Position numbers and translations under genes: made by a program. 64,000 nucleotides of DNA from Deroplatys truncata (lineage: Eukaryota; Arthropoda; Insecta; Mantodea; Mantidae), in NCBI GenBank assembly GCA_030765065.1, contig CM060977.1, positions 133,490,295-133,554,294 on the forward strand, given 5' to 3'. The notes under the pieces were generated by a model, which was not told where the DNA came from, made no database searches, and saw only the letters and a list, made by a program, of their open reading frames with translations. How positions within the stretch are numbered: the stretch's first letter is position 1; each line of letters opens with the position of its first letter. Shown piece after piece: positions 45,433 to 56,860 of this stretch.

Positions 45433-46019
45433 ACTTTCTCTACTGCAGGGGAAGTATTTTTGGAAACATGTCCGTGTGTGTGCCTGTCTTCTGTGTGTGT
45501 CTGTGAACAGCATAACTCAGAAACGAACAGTCGGATAAACACCAAACTTGGTATTTAGGTTCAGTATCTTCCAGAGATGCGACACAAAGGTTTAAAAGAA
45601 AATCCCCCTACCCCAGATTACCCTTTACATGGAACATTTTTCGAAAATTTTAATTTTCTCAAAAATGGCTCTAACGATTTTGATTAAAACATCATATATT
45701 TAAGATACTTTCATGACAAATAAAATGTATATCTTGAATTTTCTGGGAATGTCTCCAAACGTATTCTTCATTGTGAACGACTTTTACATAACTGATAAAC
45801 CATAAGAGATAGACAAAATGTTACTGCACAAAAAATGAAGATCGCGTTAAAATACGTAATACATAAAATTTTACTATACAAAAATGTAGATCGCGTTAAA
45901 ATACATAATTTATGTCACATGCTTTTTTTTTGCGTGAAGCATTTTCGAGATATTGCTTGTTATTCCCTTAAATTTTCCAATACTTATACTTTTTCTCAAA
46001 TGCGAATTCGTTATTCATT
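45433..46019 (+). mobile_element. HT1 partial copy, first member of a dimer
   Basis: Starts ACTTTCTCTACTGCAGGGG with a deletion of the 'ttccacccaaaa...' block, and ends at the internal T-run 'cgttattcattttt', where a complete copy begins. It has a 60-bp internal duplication at 45835-45905 ('agatcgcgttaaaatac' twice). Confidence 0.82.
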
Positions 46020-46022
46020 TTT

Positions 46023-46860
46023 ACTTTCTCTACTACGTATAGTAAGTAGGGGAAGTATTGTATTCCACCCAAAAATTCGTTACCGAGATTTCACCGGAAA
46101 TATATGTTTGACACCCCCTGAATCCAAAAAAAGCATTTTTGGAAAAATGTCCGTGTGTGTGACTTTGAACAGTATAACTCAGAAACGAACAGTCGGATAA
46201 ACACCAAACTTGGTATTTAGGTTCAGTATCTTCCATAGATGCGACAAGGAGTTTTCAAGAATCTCCCCCACCGCAGATTACTCTTTACAGGAACCATTTT
46301 TCGAAAATTTTATTTTTCTCAAAAATGACTATAGATTTTGATTAAAATATCATATATTTAAGATACTTTCATGACAAATAAAATGTATATCTTGAACTTT
46401 CTGGCAATGTCTCCAAAAGTATTCTTCATTGTGAACGACATTTGCATAACTGGTAAACCATAAGAGATAGACAAAATTTTACTACACAAAAATGTAGATC
46501 GCGTTAAAATGCACAATGTATGTCATATACATTTTTTTATTGAGTGAACCATTTTCGAGATATTGCTTGTTATTCCCTTAAATTTTCCAATACATATTCT
46601 TTTTCTCATATGGGAATTCGTTATTCATTTTTTTTATATCCTGGACATACAAAGAGAATGGAATACTCCACGTAGCAACCAGCTCTTAAAATATTTGACT
46701 ATTGCTTAAAGCCTGCCACATTCGCCTTGTACCTACAAGAAAATTAGCAATAAGATTAACATCTAGATTAACATGAAGCATATGGAGAATAAGCGTTTGT
46801 AAAAATAGTTTGTACAAGAGTAGAGAAAGTCATGTGAGTGTAACACATTAGATTTTTTTT
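46023..46860 (+). mobile_element. HT1 full copy, second member of a dimer
   Basis: ACTTTCTCTACTACGTATAG to AGTAGAGAAAGTCATGTGAGTGTAACACATTAGATTTTTTTT. It is joined head to tail to the partial copy. The missing 3' part of the first copy does not reappear after 46860, so this is not simple nesting. Confidence 0.86.
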
Positions 46861-46885
46861 GTATAGTTATTACAATCTGATCCCA

Positions 46886-47127
46886 TGAAAGCATGTCTAC
46901 TTCCTGTTAATCAAATATACCTTTCCAGAAATTGTTCATTACACATTTGGTTGCAGGTACAAGGAAGAAAGCACAATCGATAGTCACATGTCTCGATATG
47001 CGATCTCGAAATTCCATACCCTTTCCATGACATCGTGTGAAATAACAGATAAGCTGCAGCACTTTAAAAACACGACAAAGTTCTGAAGAATTCAAACACT
47101 GCATATGATACTTAATAGCTGGAGTTT
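46886..47127 (-). repeat. Old HT1 3'-part fragment
   Basis: 'cctgttaatcaaatatac...gaaattgttcattacacatttggttgcaggtacaaggaa...cgatagtcac' parallels the older HT1 3' region; a related fragment is at 47728-47990. Confidence 0.5.
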
Positions 47128-47136
47128 ACAGGGAAA

Positions 47137-47700
47137 CAACCCGAGAGGGTTGGCGCAGGCAACAACGTTAGTGGCCCGTATTCGAGAGTTCGTGGGTTGG
47201 ATTCCCGCGGCCGACCTTCCTGACCCATGAATTTTTTAGGGATTTCCCCGGGTCGCTAGGCGAATACTGGAAAGATTCATTACATCCCCCGAATTTCCTT
47301 CCCCCTATTTCACTTCCATTCTCATTTTACTTCACCTTTCATCTGCTTTGTCTGTTTCAGGGTAGAAAGAGTTGAGCGGAAGTCTCGGCGTTGCATGCCA
47401 GGGAAAAGGATGCTCTATGTCACCCTTCGTCCTCCAAAATGGGGACGGTCTCCGACCCCGGGCCCCCCAAGGGATGTGCAATCCCGCAGGGGGGAGGTTA
47501 GCCGGTTGCACCAACTGCCACACGAGAGTTTCAATCTGTAAAAGGTAGGGATCCTGCCCTCGCCACTGTCGTGCCTCCTGGTCCAGCCACCCTCTCTCAT
47601 CTCACCCCTCCCTCTCTGAGCCACCTCGTGAGGGCCTTCAGTCACAAAAATCTTGTAGGTTGAAGTGCTAAGCGCCCTCCGCAACGAGTCCTAGTCCTAT
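47137..47700 (+). mobile_element. SINE-A, full length, with target-site duplication
   Basis: Same head and body order as 5836-6385: 'ggttggcgcaggcaacaacg' (A-box region), 'gtgggttggattcccgcgg' (B-box region), 'gtcgctaggcgaatactgg', 'gagtttcaatctgtaaaaggtaggg', ending 'cgagtcctagtcc'. Direct repeats AGGGAAACAA flank it at 47131-47140 and 47701-47710, so ends may shift by a few bases. Confidence 0.85.
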
Positions 47701-47727
47701 AGGGAAACAAAAGTTTGATATTAAATT

Positions 47728-47990
47728 CACATGACTTTCTCTACCCACTATCGTTTATCTTTGAATAGCTTCTACAGACCGTTCTTACAAAGGCTTATAA
47801 CTCATCTTTGGTGAAATAATTTCAATACACATTTCGTTGTCAGTACAAGGGGAATAGAGAAACCGAATCGATAGTTGTTTAAAATCTAGCGGTATGTGTT
47901 GGCCTTGAAATGCACATTCCTTCCGCGAGAAATAAGTGAATAGCGACAGCACTTTAAGAAGATGACACTGTTGAAAAATTCAAGCTAATA
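47728..47990 (-). repeat. Old HT1 3'-part fragment
   Basis: 'attcacatgactttctctacccactatcg...cagaccgttcttacaaaggcttataactcatc...gtacaaggggaatagag...aatcgatagtt' follows the minus-strand HT1 3' region with high divergence, including the 12-bp motif ACTTTCTCTACC. Confidence 0.62.
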
Positions 47991-48099
47991 ACAGATATCA
48001 CGGGTATGATTGACACCACAGAAAAAGCTATTTGAAATATATTGTGTATTTTAAACCTTTATTGACATGAATTATTTTATAAAAATTACTATTAAAACA

Positions 48100-48590
48100 T
48101 TATAAAAATTATTATTAAATATTTTAAAACAAACAGGGCATTTTGGCCGTGGTCTAAACGATAAAACATCGTCTGACGTTTCGCCCGACGTTTCGGCGGG
48201 CATCTTCAGAAGACACACTGAACGGCTTCTATCACCAAACTTTGATTATCCAGTAGCCGACCTGTGTTTATAGCAGGGGCAGTACAACGCGCACTAATCT
48301 GATTGGATGACCGCTAGTCATTGCGCTACTGGGCTTGGAATTTGACAATTAGAGCAGGAGTATTTTTGTGATTTTGTAGGCAGTTTTTTCAATGCCAATA
48401 ACCGGGCTTTATGTTCCTTTACCCTGCTGCAGTTTAGGACAGACAGAAGCCTGTAGTAGCAGAACACGCACTATTACAAGGCCATGATATCAGATTTCAC
48501 GAGACAGAAGTGGTCAACCTTACTATCATGGCAGGCTATATCGTGAGGCCATAGAAATCTTTAAACATCGTAACAACTTCAATACAAAAT
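48100..48590 (-). repeat. Possible Penelope-like element end
   Basis: On the minus strand this contains 'cttctgaagatgcccgccgaaacgtcgggcgaaacgtc', a motif combination typical of the terminal repeats of Penelope-like retroelements. No RT or GIY-YIG coding is seen nearby, so only an end would remain. Limits are approximate. Confidence 0.4.
48171..48216 (-). ncRNA. Hammerhead-ribozyme-like motif
   Basis: Reading from 48216 down: GTGTCTT, then CTGAAGA (matching the hammerhead CUGANGA), a GCCCG...CGGGC stem, then GAAAC and GTC, then AGACGATG, which can pair with the opening GTCT with a one-base bulge (stem I). The core order matches a type I hammerhead. Stem III is only two pairs with almost no loop, so cleavage as a monomer is doubtful; dimeric action is known for such minimal forms. 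Confidence 0.4.
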
Positions 48591-51339
48591 TAGATGTGTT
48601 ACACTCACATGACTTTCTCTACTCTTGTACAAACCATTTTTACAAACGCTTACTCTCCATCTACTTCATGTTAATCAAGATAAACATTTACAAACTCTAT
48701 CTTATTGCTAATTTTCTTGTAGATGTAAGGGGAATACATATTTACAAGGGCAATATAGAAATGCACATACATATCTCTTAATAGCTGGTTGCTAGGTGCA
48801 GCACCATTCGCTTTGCCACAGATTAATACTCTTTGCATATCCAAGACAAAAAAATGAATAACGAATTCCCATTTGAGAAAATAAGTATTGAAAAATTTAA
48901 GGGAATAACAAGCAATATTTCGAAAATGTATCACTCAACAACAAAAATGTATATGACATAAATGGTGTATTTTAACGCGATCTACATTTTTTGTGTAGTA
49001 AAATATTGTCTATCTCTTATGGTTTACCAGTTATGCAAAAGTAGTTCACAATAAAGAATACTTTTGGAGACATTCCCGGGAAATTCAAGATATACATTTT
49101 ATTTGTCATAAAAAATCTTAAACATATGATATTTTAATCAAAATCGTTAGAGCGAGTTTTGAGGAAATTAAAATTTTCGAAAAATCTTCCATGTAAAAGG
49201 TAACCTGGGGTGGGGGGATTTTCTTGAAAACCTTCGTATCGCATCCTTGGAAGATACTAAACCTAAATACCAAGTTTGGTGTTTATCCGACTGTTCGTTT
49301 CTGAGTTATACTGTTCACAGACAGACACACACACACAGACAGACACACACACAGACAGACACACACAGACAGACAAACATAGACACACACAGACACACAC
49401 ACAGACACACAGACAGACACACACAGACACACGGACACACACAGACAGACACACACACAGACACACACAGACAACACACACAGACACACACCGACAGACA
49501 CACACAGACACACACAGACAGACACACACACAGACACACGCAGACACACACAGACACACACAGACAGACACACACACAGACACACACAGACAGACACACA
49601 CACAGACACACACAGACACACACACACCGACACACACACAGACACACACACAGACACACACACAGACACACGCAGACACACACACAGACACAAACGCAGA
49701 CACACACACAGACACACACAGACATACACACATACAGACACACACACAGACACACGCAGACAGACACACACAGACAGACACACACAGACAGACACACACA
49801 CAGACACACGCAGACAGACACACACAGACAGACACACACAGACACACAGACAGACACACACAGACAGACACACACGCACAGACACACGCAGACACACACA
49901 CAGACACACAGACAGACACACACAGACAGACACACACAGACAGACACACATAGATACACACACAGACACACACAGACACACTCAGACACACACACAAACA
50001 CAGACACACAAAAAGACACACACAGACACACAGACAGACACACACAGAGACAACGCAGACACACACACACAGACACACACGGATAGACACACACACAGAC
50101 ACACGCAGACAGACACACACAGACAGATACACACACAAACACACACAGACAGACACACACAGACACACACAGACAGACACACACACAGACACACACAGAC
50201 AGACACACACACAGACACACACAGACAGACACACACAGACACACACACAGACACACACAGACAGACACACACGGAAACACACAGACAGACACACACACAG
50301 ACACACACAGACAACACACACAGACACACACCGACAGACACACACACAGACACACGCAGACACACGCACAGACACACACAGACAGACACACACACAGACA
50401 CACACAGACAGACACACTCACAGACACACACACACAGACACACACACCCACACACACAGACACACACACAGACACACACAGACACACGCAGACACACACA
50501 CAGACACACACGCAGACACACACAGACACACACAGACATACACACATACAGACACACACAGACAGACACACACAGACAGACACACACACACAGACACACG
50601 CAGACAGACACACACAGACAGACACACACAGACAGACACACACACAGACACACGCAGACAGACACACACTTACAGACACACACACAGACACACACAGACA
50701 GACATACACATAGACACACACAGACAGACACACACAGACACACACAGATACACACAGACACACGCAGACACACACAGACAAACACAGACACACACAGACA
50801 GACACACACCCAGACACACACACAGACAGACACACACACAGACAGACACACACACAGACACACGTAGACACACACAGACACACACACAGACAGACACACA
50901 CAGACAGACACACACAGACAGACACACACACAAACAGACACACACAGACAGACACACACACATACACACAGACAGACACACACACAGACAGACACACAGA
51001 CAGACATACAGACAGACACACACAGACACACACAGACACACAGACACACACAAACAGACACACAGACAGACACACGCAGACACACACACAGACACACACA
51101 GACAGACACACACACAGACACACACACAGACACACGAACAGACACACACAGACACACACACAGACACACACAGACACACAGACAGACACACACACACAGA
51201 CACACACACGGACATGTTTCCAAAAATGTTTTTTTGGATTCAGGGGGTCTCAAAACATGTATTTCCGGTGAAATCTCGGTATCGAATTTTTGGGTGGAAA
51301 ACAATACTTACCCTACTTACTATACGTAGTAGAGAAAAT
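48591..51339 (-). mobile_element. HT1 copy with giant core expansion
   Basis: The 3' half (48591-49317: 'agatgtgttacactcacatgactttctctactcttg' to 'gagttatactgttcacaga') and the 5' end (51211-51339: 'acatgtttccaaaaatg...ctatacgtagtagagaaaat') are both normal HT1. They enclose a 1.9-kb simple-sequence array where other copies have 15-60 bp. Both sub-terminal motifs are present. Confidence 0.9.
49318..51210. repeat. 1.9-kb (ACAC/ACAG)n array in HT1 core
   Basis: Mostly ACACAC and ACAGAC units. On top of this are longer repeats, for example a block with 'cagacaacacacacagacacacaccgacagacac' at about 49470 and again at about 50308, consistent with a duplication of about 840 bp. Rare variants (gcagac, catac, ggacac) mark the higher-order structure. 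Both strands show open frames of hundreds of codons made only of Thr/His/Asp/Gln or Val/Cys/Ser, which are artefacts. Confidence 0.95.
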
Positions 51340-51973
51340 AATGAATAACGTATTTGAGAAAAAGTATAGGTATTGGAAAATTTAAGGAAATAACATGCAA
51401 TATCTCGAAAATAGTTCACTCAACAAAAATGTATATGACATAAATTGTGTATGTTAACGCGATCTACATTTTTTGTGTAGTACAATTTTGTCTATCTCTT
51501 ATGGTTTACCAGTTATGCAAAAGTCGTTCACAATGAAGAATACTTTTGGAGACATTCCCAGAAAATTCGAGATATACATTTCATTTTCATAAAAATATCT
51601 TAAACATATGATATTTTAATCAAAATCGTTAGAGCCATTTTTGAGAAAATTAAAATTTTCGTATAATGTACCATGAAAAGGGTAATCTGGGGTGGGGGGA
51701 TTTTGTTGAAAACCTTCGTATCGCATCTCTGTAAGATACTGAACCTAAATACCCAGTTTGGTGTTTATCCGACTGTTCGTTTCCTAGTTATGCTGTTTAC
51801 AGACACACAGACAGACACACACACACACACAGACACATACACGGAAATGTTTCCAAAAATGCTTTTTTTGGATTCAGGTGGTCTCAAAACATACATTTCG
51901 TGGGAAATCTCGGTATCGAATTTTTGGGTGGAATACAATGCTTCCTCTACTTAATATACGTAGTAGAGAAAAT
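51340..51973 (-). mobile_element. HT1 partial copy in dimer with the expanded copy
   Basis: Starts at 'aatgaataacgtatttgagaaaaagtat', the complement of the internal 'ttattcatt' T-run boundary, and runs to 'cgtagtagagaaaat'. Read on the minus strand this is a 3'-truncated HT1 followed by a complete one, the same arrangement and junction as at 45433-46860. Confidence 0.85.
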
Positions 51974-52261
51974 AAAAAAGGCTATTAAAAAGCCATTGAC
52001 CCTTGCTACCGTAAGAGGTTAAAGAGGTTTATATTTTTCTGTGGTACGATATCTTTTTTTATGGTTTACGTACACATTACACAGAATGAAACAAAATTTC
52101 TTCCGAAAGAAGAGGCTTTTATTTCTTTCTTTGTTTATTTTGAACATGGAAGGCATAAGCCCAATACATTTCATTATTAAATGCATTTGATTTACAATAA
52201 TTAGTATCTAGCCTAGATGCTATTTCCAGTAAGTAAAAAATATAAATTTATTTATCGTGTA
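51974..52261. other. Intergenic, no recognised feature
   Basis: AT-rich; nothing supported. Confidence 0.4.
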
Positions 52262-52581
52262 ATTTTCTTAAATATATGATATTTTAATAAAAATTATTCG
52301 AGCCATTTTTGATCGAAAAAATTTCCATGTACAGGACGGTATGAGGAGGAAGGATTTTCTTGAAAATCTTCGTGTCGCATGTATGGAAGAAGGTATTGAA
52401 CTTAAATGCCAAGTTTAGTATTCAGAAAATATTTTGTTTCTGAGTTTTGCTATTCATGGACACACACACACAGATCTTTCCTAAACTGCTTTTTGGGTTT
52501 AGAGAGCTCAAAACATGTATTTCTTGTGAAATCTCCGCAATGAATTTTTGGGTGCTACTTACTACGTAGCAGAGAAAGTGA
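52262..52581 (-). repeat. Old HT1 5' half, minus strand
   Basis: 'atatatgatattttaataaaaattattcgagccatttttga' to 'gaatttttgggtgctacttactacgtagcagagaaagt'. The core is short ('acacacacacacag'). Diverged, 5' half only. Confidence 0.72.
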
Positions 52582-53072
52582 AAGCTCCAAAGATATCGCC
52601 ATTAATTCAGAAGTAGACTTGAATTACAAACACACTTAAGCTAGTTCTAGACCTTAAATTGAAACAGACAGCTTTAAATACAAAAGACATATAACCTCCA
52701 TGTCTCAAAGGTAAGACGGCGTGTGAGATGGTTTTTAAAAATCTTGTTATTCTTGCTCAATATTCTTGAACTTTAGCATGCTTCGACAGAATGAATGCAT
52801 AATTATGCTGCATTTCATTATCCTATCTTACATACATAGTTTTGAAATTGTCATCATTTCATTATTTGTGTTGTTTGCATAAAAGTCATCCACAGATAAC
52901 AATTTTAAATCTTTAGTGCTTCCTTACACGTAGGGTGTATTAAATTGTGTATAGAAGGTGATAATGACGTGATACCTTAGTAACATGAAGGCAGGCGTGC
53001 CTTAATTAGCCGATTATGAATGATTTTGGATATGATAACACCTAATAACATAACAAGGATTGCATAATCATA
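52582..53072. other. Intergenic, no recognised feature
   Basis: Nothing supported before the TA at 53071 used by the next element. Confidence 0.4.
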
Positions 53073-54436
53073 CACTGCCGTTTGTGAAAATTGCAACACC
53101 AAGAGAGAATTTCCCGAATAACTCCAAACTTGGTGGAAGTGTAGAAGAGTGTGCAAGCAACAAGGGATTAGGTACAGAGATGGGATACATGTAGGCTGAG
53201 CAGAGCCCTCTCGTGTCGGTCCGACAAGGTCAGTGCTGCGTCCAGTGTAGTCAGTGCAGAGCTGTCAAACAAGGTGGAAACGATAAAGTGAATACCAGTA
53301 TGCCTCGTCCACCTCAAAGGGAACCATATCGGCATGTGACTGAGTTCGAATAGTATAGAATGATCGGTCTCCGGGAAGTGGGTTTGTCATACCGTGACAT
53401 TTCGGCTCGTACAGGGCATGCTGCTACGACAGTGATGCGTGTGTGGAAGCAGTGGATAGATGAAGGTCGTACGCAGCGAAGAACAGGTACTGAACCACGG
53501 AACATGACCACAGCACCGGATGACCATCATCTTGTCCGCATGGCCAATGACGCACCCTACAGCTTCATCCACAGTGTTGGCTCGACGCTGGAGCACTGCA
53601 ACACGTGTGAGCTTCTCTACATACACGGTTCGTTGCCATCTACTGCAGGTTGGACTGATTGCATGCATGCCATTACGTCGGCTTACATTGTCCAGAAACC
53701 ACAAGCTCCTCCGACTGCAATGGGCACGTGAACATCGTCACTGAGGTGCTGTGTGTCAAAATGTAGTCTTTTCGGACGAGTGTCCTACATACTGTGGTGA
53801 GCGCAATCTGGAGGGCTGCATTGTTGAGCGGCATAGCGGACAAACACCAGGTGTGATGGTTTGGGGTGCCATTGGTTACAACAACCGATCTCGCCTCCTA
53901 CGAATTGAGGGCACTTTGAACAGCAACCGGTACCTAACGGTGGTTGTACAGCCTGAGGTACTCCCCCCTGCTTCAGGCATTCTCCAGAGGCCATATTTCA
54001 ACAGGACATGCCCGGACACATATTGCGAGGAATGTATAAGCCTTCTTCGAAGAGCGACGGGTATCATTGCTTCCCTGGCCTGCACGTTCGCCTGACATGT
54101 CGCCCATCGAACATGTCTGGGATATGGTTGGTCGGCACCTGGTGCGTCACGGTTCTACGGTAACCAGTGTCATGGATTTGTGGGCTCGAATACAAACTGC
54201 GTGGAGGGAAATCCCTCAGAAACTTATTCAGAACCTTTTTGATTCAATGCCACGGCGTATAGCAGCCCTAATTGCAGCGCATGGGGACCACACCAAATAC
54301 TGTATTTTAGGGCTCAAAGGCATGTTTAGGGTTGAAATGTTTATCATTTGTTACTTGTCATATACCTAACCTGTGGTATTAAATTCATTGAATTCGCGCG
54401 TTTCCTTCTTGGTGTTGCAATTTTAAAACGGCAGTG
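53073..54436 (+). mobile_element. Tc1-superfamily element, second family, full length
   Basis: Inverted ends 'cactgccgtttgtgaaaattgcaacaccaag' and (minus strand from 54436) 'cactgccgttttaaaattgcaacaccaag'. TA flanks the left end; the right flank is 'tttt', so that TA has been lost. It is 1,364 bp and carries one broken transposase. This family differs from the one at 4947, 9514, 17377 and 55125 in TIR and protein. Confidence 0.9.
53300..54330 (+). pseudogene. Tc1-like transposase pseudogene, second family
   Basis: ATG at 53300 reads MPRPPQREPYRHVTEFE then a stop; the frame goes on with MIGLREVGLSYRDISARTGH and VMRVWKQWIDEGRTQRRTGT (paired HTH). Further on are NVVFSDECPTY (first catalytic Asp), GERNLEGCIVERHSGQTPGV, MVWGAIGYNNRSRLLRIEGT, then LPWPARSPDMSPIEHVWDMV (DD34E Glu), and IQNLFDSMPRRIAALIAAHG at the end. 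At least three frame breaks and one stop. The second catalytic Asp block is damaged near 54000-54060 ('QRPYFNRTCPDTYC' where intact relatives have 'QQDN.RPH'). Inactive. Confidence 0.87.
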
Positions 54437-55124
54437 TTTTTAATAGAGGCAAGACTTTTAAACTTAATCTGGTAATCAGGTTTTCTTTGTTATGAAATTT
54501 AAGAAGTTTTCTATACATAGGGCCGTCATGACCACATTTTTTCAGATCCCAAATTTCTGGTAATAATGGTCAGAATCAAACTTTTTTCAGAGAATGATTT
54601 TTGGTCGCATGAGTGAATATACTGCAAAAATTTTGAAGAAAGGTTTAACGATTGGATTTCTATACAACCTGTAAAACTCTGAAGCATTGAGTATGCTTTC
54701 AAACGCTTCATGGTATAGTAGCTGGAAAACATGAAAGTCTGGAGTTATTGGGAATTTACAGAGGAAGGAGCAATGAACACTGCAGCTATGAACAAAGAAA
54801 AGAAAGCAACAGGAGAGAAATACAGGGAGAAACCATTGAAGAGGAGATAGCCTAATAGCAACGATAGAAGTGCAGAAAGTGTTATACACAGAAGGAGAAA
54901 ACTAGATTCATTGCCTTAAATATAAAACGCGCTATTGCCTCAAATGCACAGAAACTAGGAGTAACGTGAATGTTTACTGTTTAGATGGCGATCGTGACTG
55001 AAATTACTGGTGTTCATTTCCTCTCAGTAACAACCAAACGTCCATTTGCCTCTCACTGTAGTATGTTATAAGAAACCTTAAGGAACGCTAAGTCATGTGA
55101 TAATATTAAACATCAATTTGAATA
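54437..55124. other. Intergenic, no recognised feature
   Basis: Nothing supported; ends at the TA used by the next element. Confidence 0.4.
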
Positions 55125-56367
55125 CACACAATGTGATCAAAAGTATCCGGACACCCCACAAACATACGTTTTTCATCTTAGGTGCATTGTCCTGCCACCT
55201 ACTGCCTGGTACTCATTATCCGCGACCTCAGTAGTCATTAGACATCTTGAAACAGCAGAATGGGACGCTCCGTGGAACTCACGGACTTCGCACGTGGTCA
55301 AGTGATTGGATGTCACTTGTGTCAGAAGTCTGTACGTGAGATTTCCACACTCCTAAACATCCCTAGGTCCACTGTTTCTGATGTGATAGTGAAGTGGAAA
55401 CGTGAAGGGACATGTACAGCACAGGCCGACCTCGTCTGTTGACTGACAGAGACCGCCGACAATTGAAGAGGGTCGTAGAGAGTAATAGGCAGACATCTAT
55501 CCAGACCATCACACAGGACTTCCAAACTGCATCAGGATCCACTCCAAGTACTATGACAGTTAGGCGTGAGGTGAAAAACCTTGGATTCCATGGTCGAGCG
55601 GCTGCTCATAAGCCACACATCACGCAGGAAAATGCCAAACGACGCCTCACTTGGTGTAAGGAGCGCCAACATTACACTATTGAACAGTGGCGGGCAAAAC
55701 GTTGTGTGGAGTGACGAATCACGGCACACAATGTGGCGATCCGATGGCAGGGTGTGGGCATGGCGAATGCACGGAGAACGTAATCTGCCTGCGTGTGTAG
55801 TGACAGCAGTGAAATTCGGAGGTGGTGGTGTTATGGTGTGATGGTGTTTTTCCTGGAGGGGGCTTGCATCCCTTGTTGTTTTGCGTGGCACAATTACAGC
55901 GCAGACCTACATTGATATTTTAAGCACATTCTTGCTTCCCACTGTTGAAGAACAATTCGGAGATGTCGACTGCATCTTTCAACACGATCGAACACCTGTT
56001 CATACTGCACGGGCTGTGGTGCAGTGGTTACACGACAATAACATCCCTGTAATGGACTGGCCTGCACAGAGTCCTGACTTGAATCCTACAGAACACCTTT
56101 GGGATGTTTTGGAACGCCGACTTCGTGCCAGGCCTCACCGACCTACATCGATACCTCTCCTCAGTTCCGCACTCCGTGAAGAATGGGCTGCATTTCCCAA
56201 GAAACCTTCCAGCGCCTGATTGAAAGTGTGCCTGCTAGAGCGAACGCTGTCATCAAGGCTGAGGGTGGGCCAACACCATATTGACTTCCAGCATTACCGA
56301 TAGAGGGCACCACGAACTTGTACGTTCATTTTCAGCCAGGTGTCCGGATACTTTTGATCACGTAGTG
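55125..56367 (+). mobile_element. Tc1-family element, most complete copy
   Basis: 5' end 'cacacaatgtgatcaaaagtatccggacacc', 3' end '...ggtgtccggatacttttgatcacgtagtg', both flanked by TA (55123-55124 and 56368-56369). 1,243 bp. It is the best reference for the family in this window. Confidence 0.93.
55260..56284 (+). pseudogene. Tc1 transposase, few-frameshift pseudogene
   Basis: ATG at 55260: MGRSVELTDFARGQVIGCHL, SVREISTLLNIPRSTVSDVI, then a deletion of about ten bases between TAQ and GRPRLL at 55423 shifts the frame. GRPRLLTDRDRRQLKRVV and the catalytic blocks [35 protein letters not shown] and [20 protein letters not shown] follow, so Asp, Asp and Glu of DD34E are all kept. Further frame breaks lie near 55690, 55840 and 56200. 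Ends GGPTPY, TGA at 56284; intact length would be about 340 residues. Inactive as it stands. Confidence 0.9.
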
Positions 56368-56377
56368 TAGTTTATAT

Positions 56378-56860
56378 AACGGAGGGAGCACACCTCACCC
56401 AATGTGATCTACATTGTGATTACCCCCCAAGAGGAAGGGATGAAGTGAGGGAACCGCAGCAGGCTGTAGACCGCAGGCAGACAGGTCACAGCGACGCGAG
56501 GAAGTCCCTAATAGTTCCAGACTCGAAGATTCGTCTCAGGCTACAGCTGCGAGAGGGCGAGGAACAATCCGTCAACCGAGCAACCCATTAGTGTCCACGG
56601 GGAGTACGCCTTCGCGCCCACTTTCGGGCACCGCAATGCGCCACGAAACCTAGGAGCACAGCTGAAAAATGGGAAGGAAACGGAATTAAAAGGAAGTTCA
56701 TGGTAGATGAGAAACCATTCCAGAATGTGCCTACCGACCAAGGAAAACCACGAAAAACACAAGTTTAAAGCGGGCAGTCGGTGGAAAGCGAAGCCGGTAT
56801 CCCTCTAATACGAACCTTACACGTTACCGCGATGCCATCTCGCTCGGTGCCATACACAGT
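56378..56860 (-). mobile_element. SINE-B copy, minus strand
   Basis: Blocks shared with other SINE-B copies: 'gtgcctaccgaccaaggaaaaccacgaaaaa', then 'cctctaatacgaaccttacacgttaccgcgatgccatctcgctcggt', the reverse complement of a tRNA-like head (A-box-like GATGGCATCGCGG). The 3' half is diverged. It directly follows the Tc1 element. Confidence 0.68.

Noticed and set aside
49247-51304. Open frames of 200-630 codons on both strands
   Set aside because: They lie in a simple ACAC/ACAG array, are open in nearly all frames and encode only two- to four-residue repeats (Thr-His-Asp-Gln or Val-Cys-Ser).
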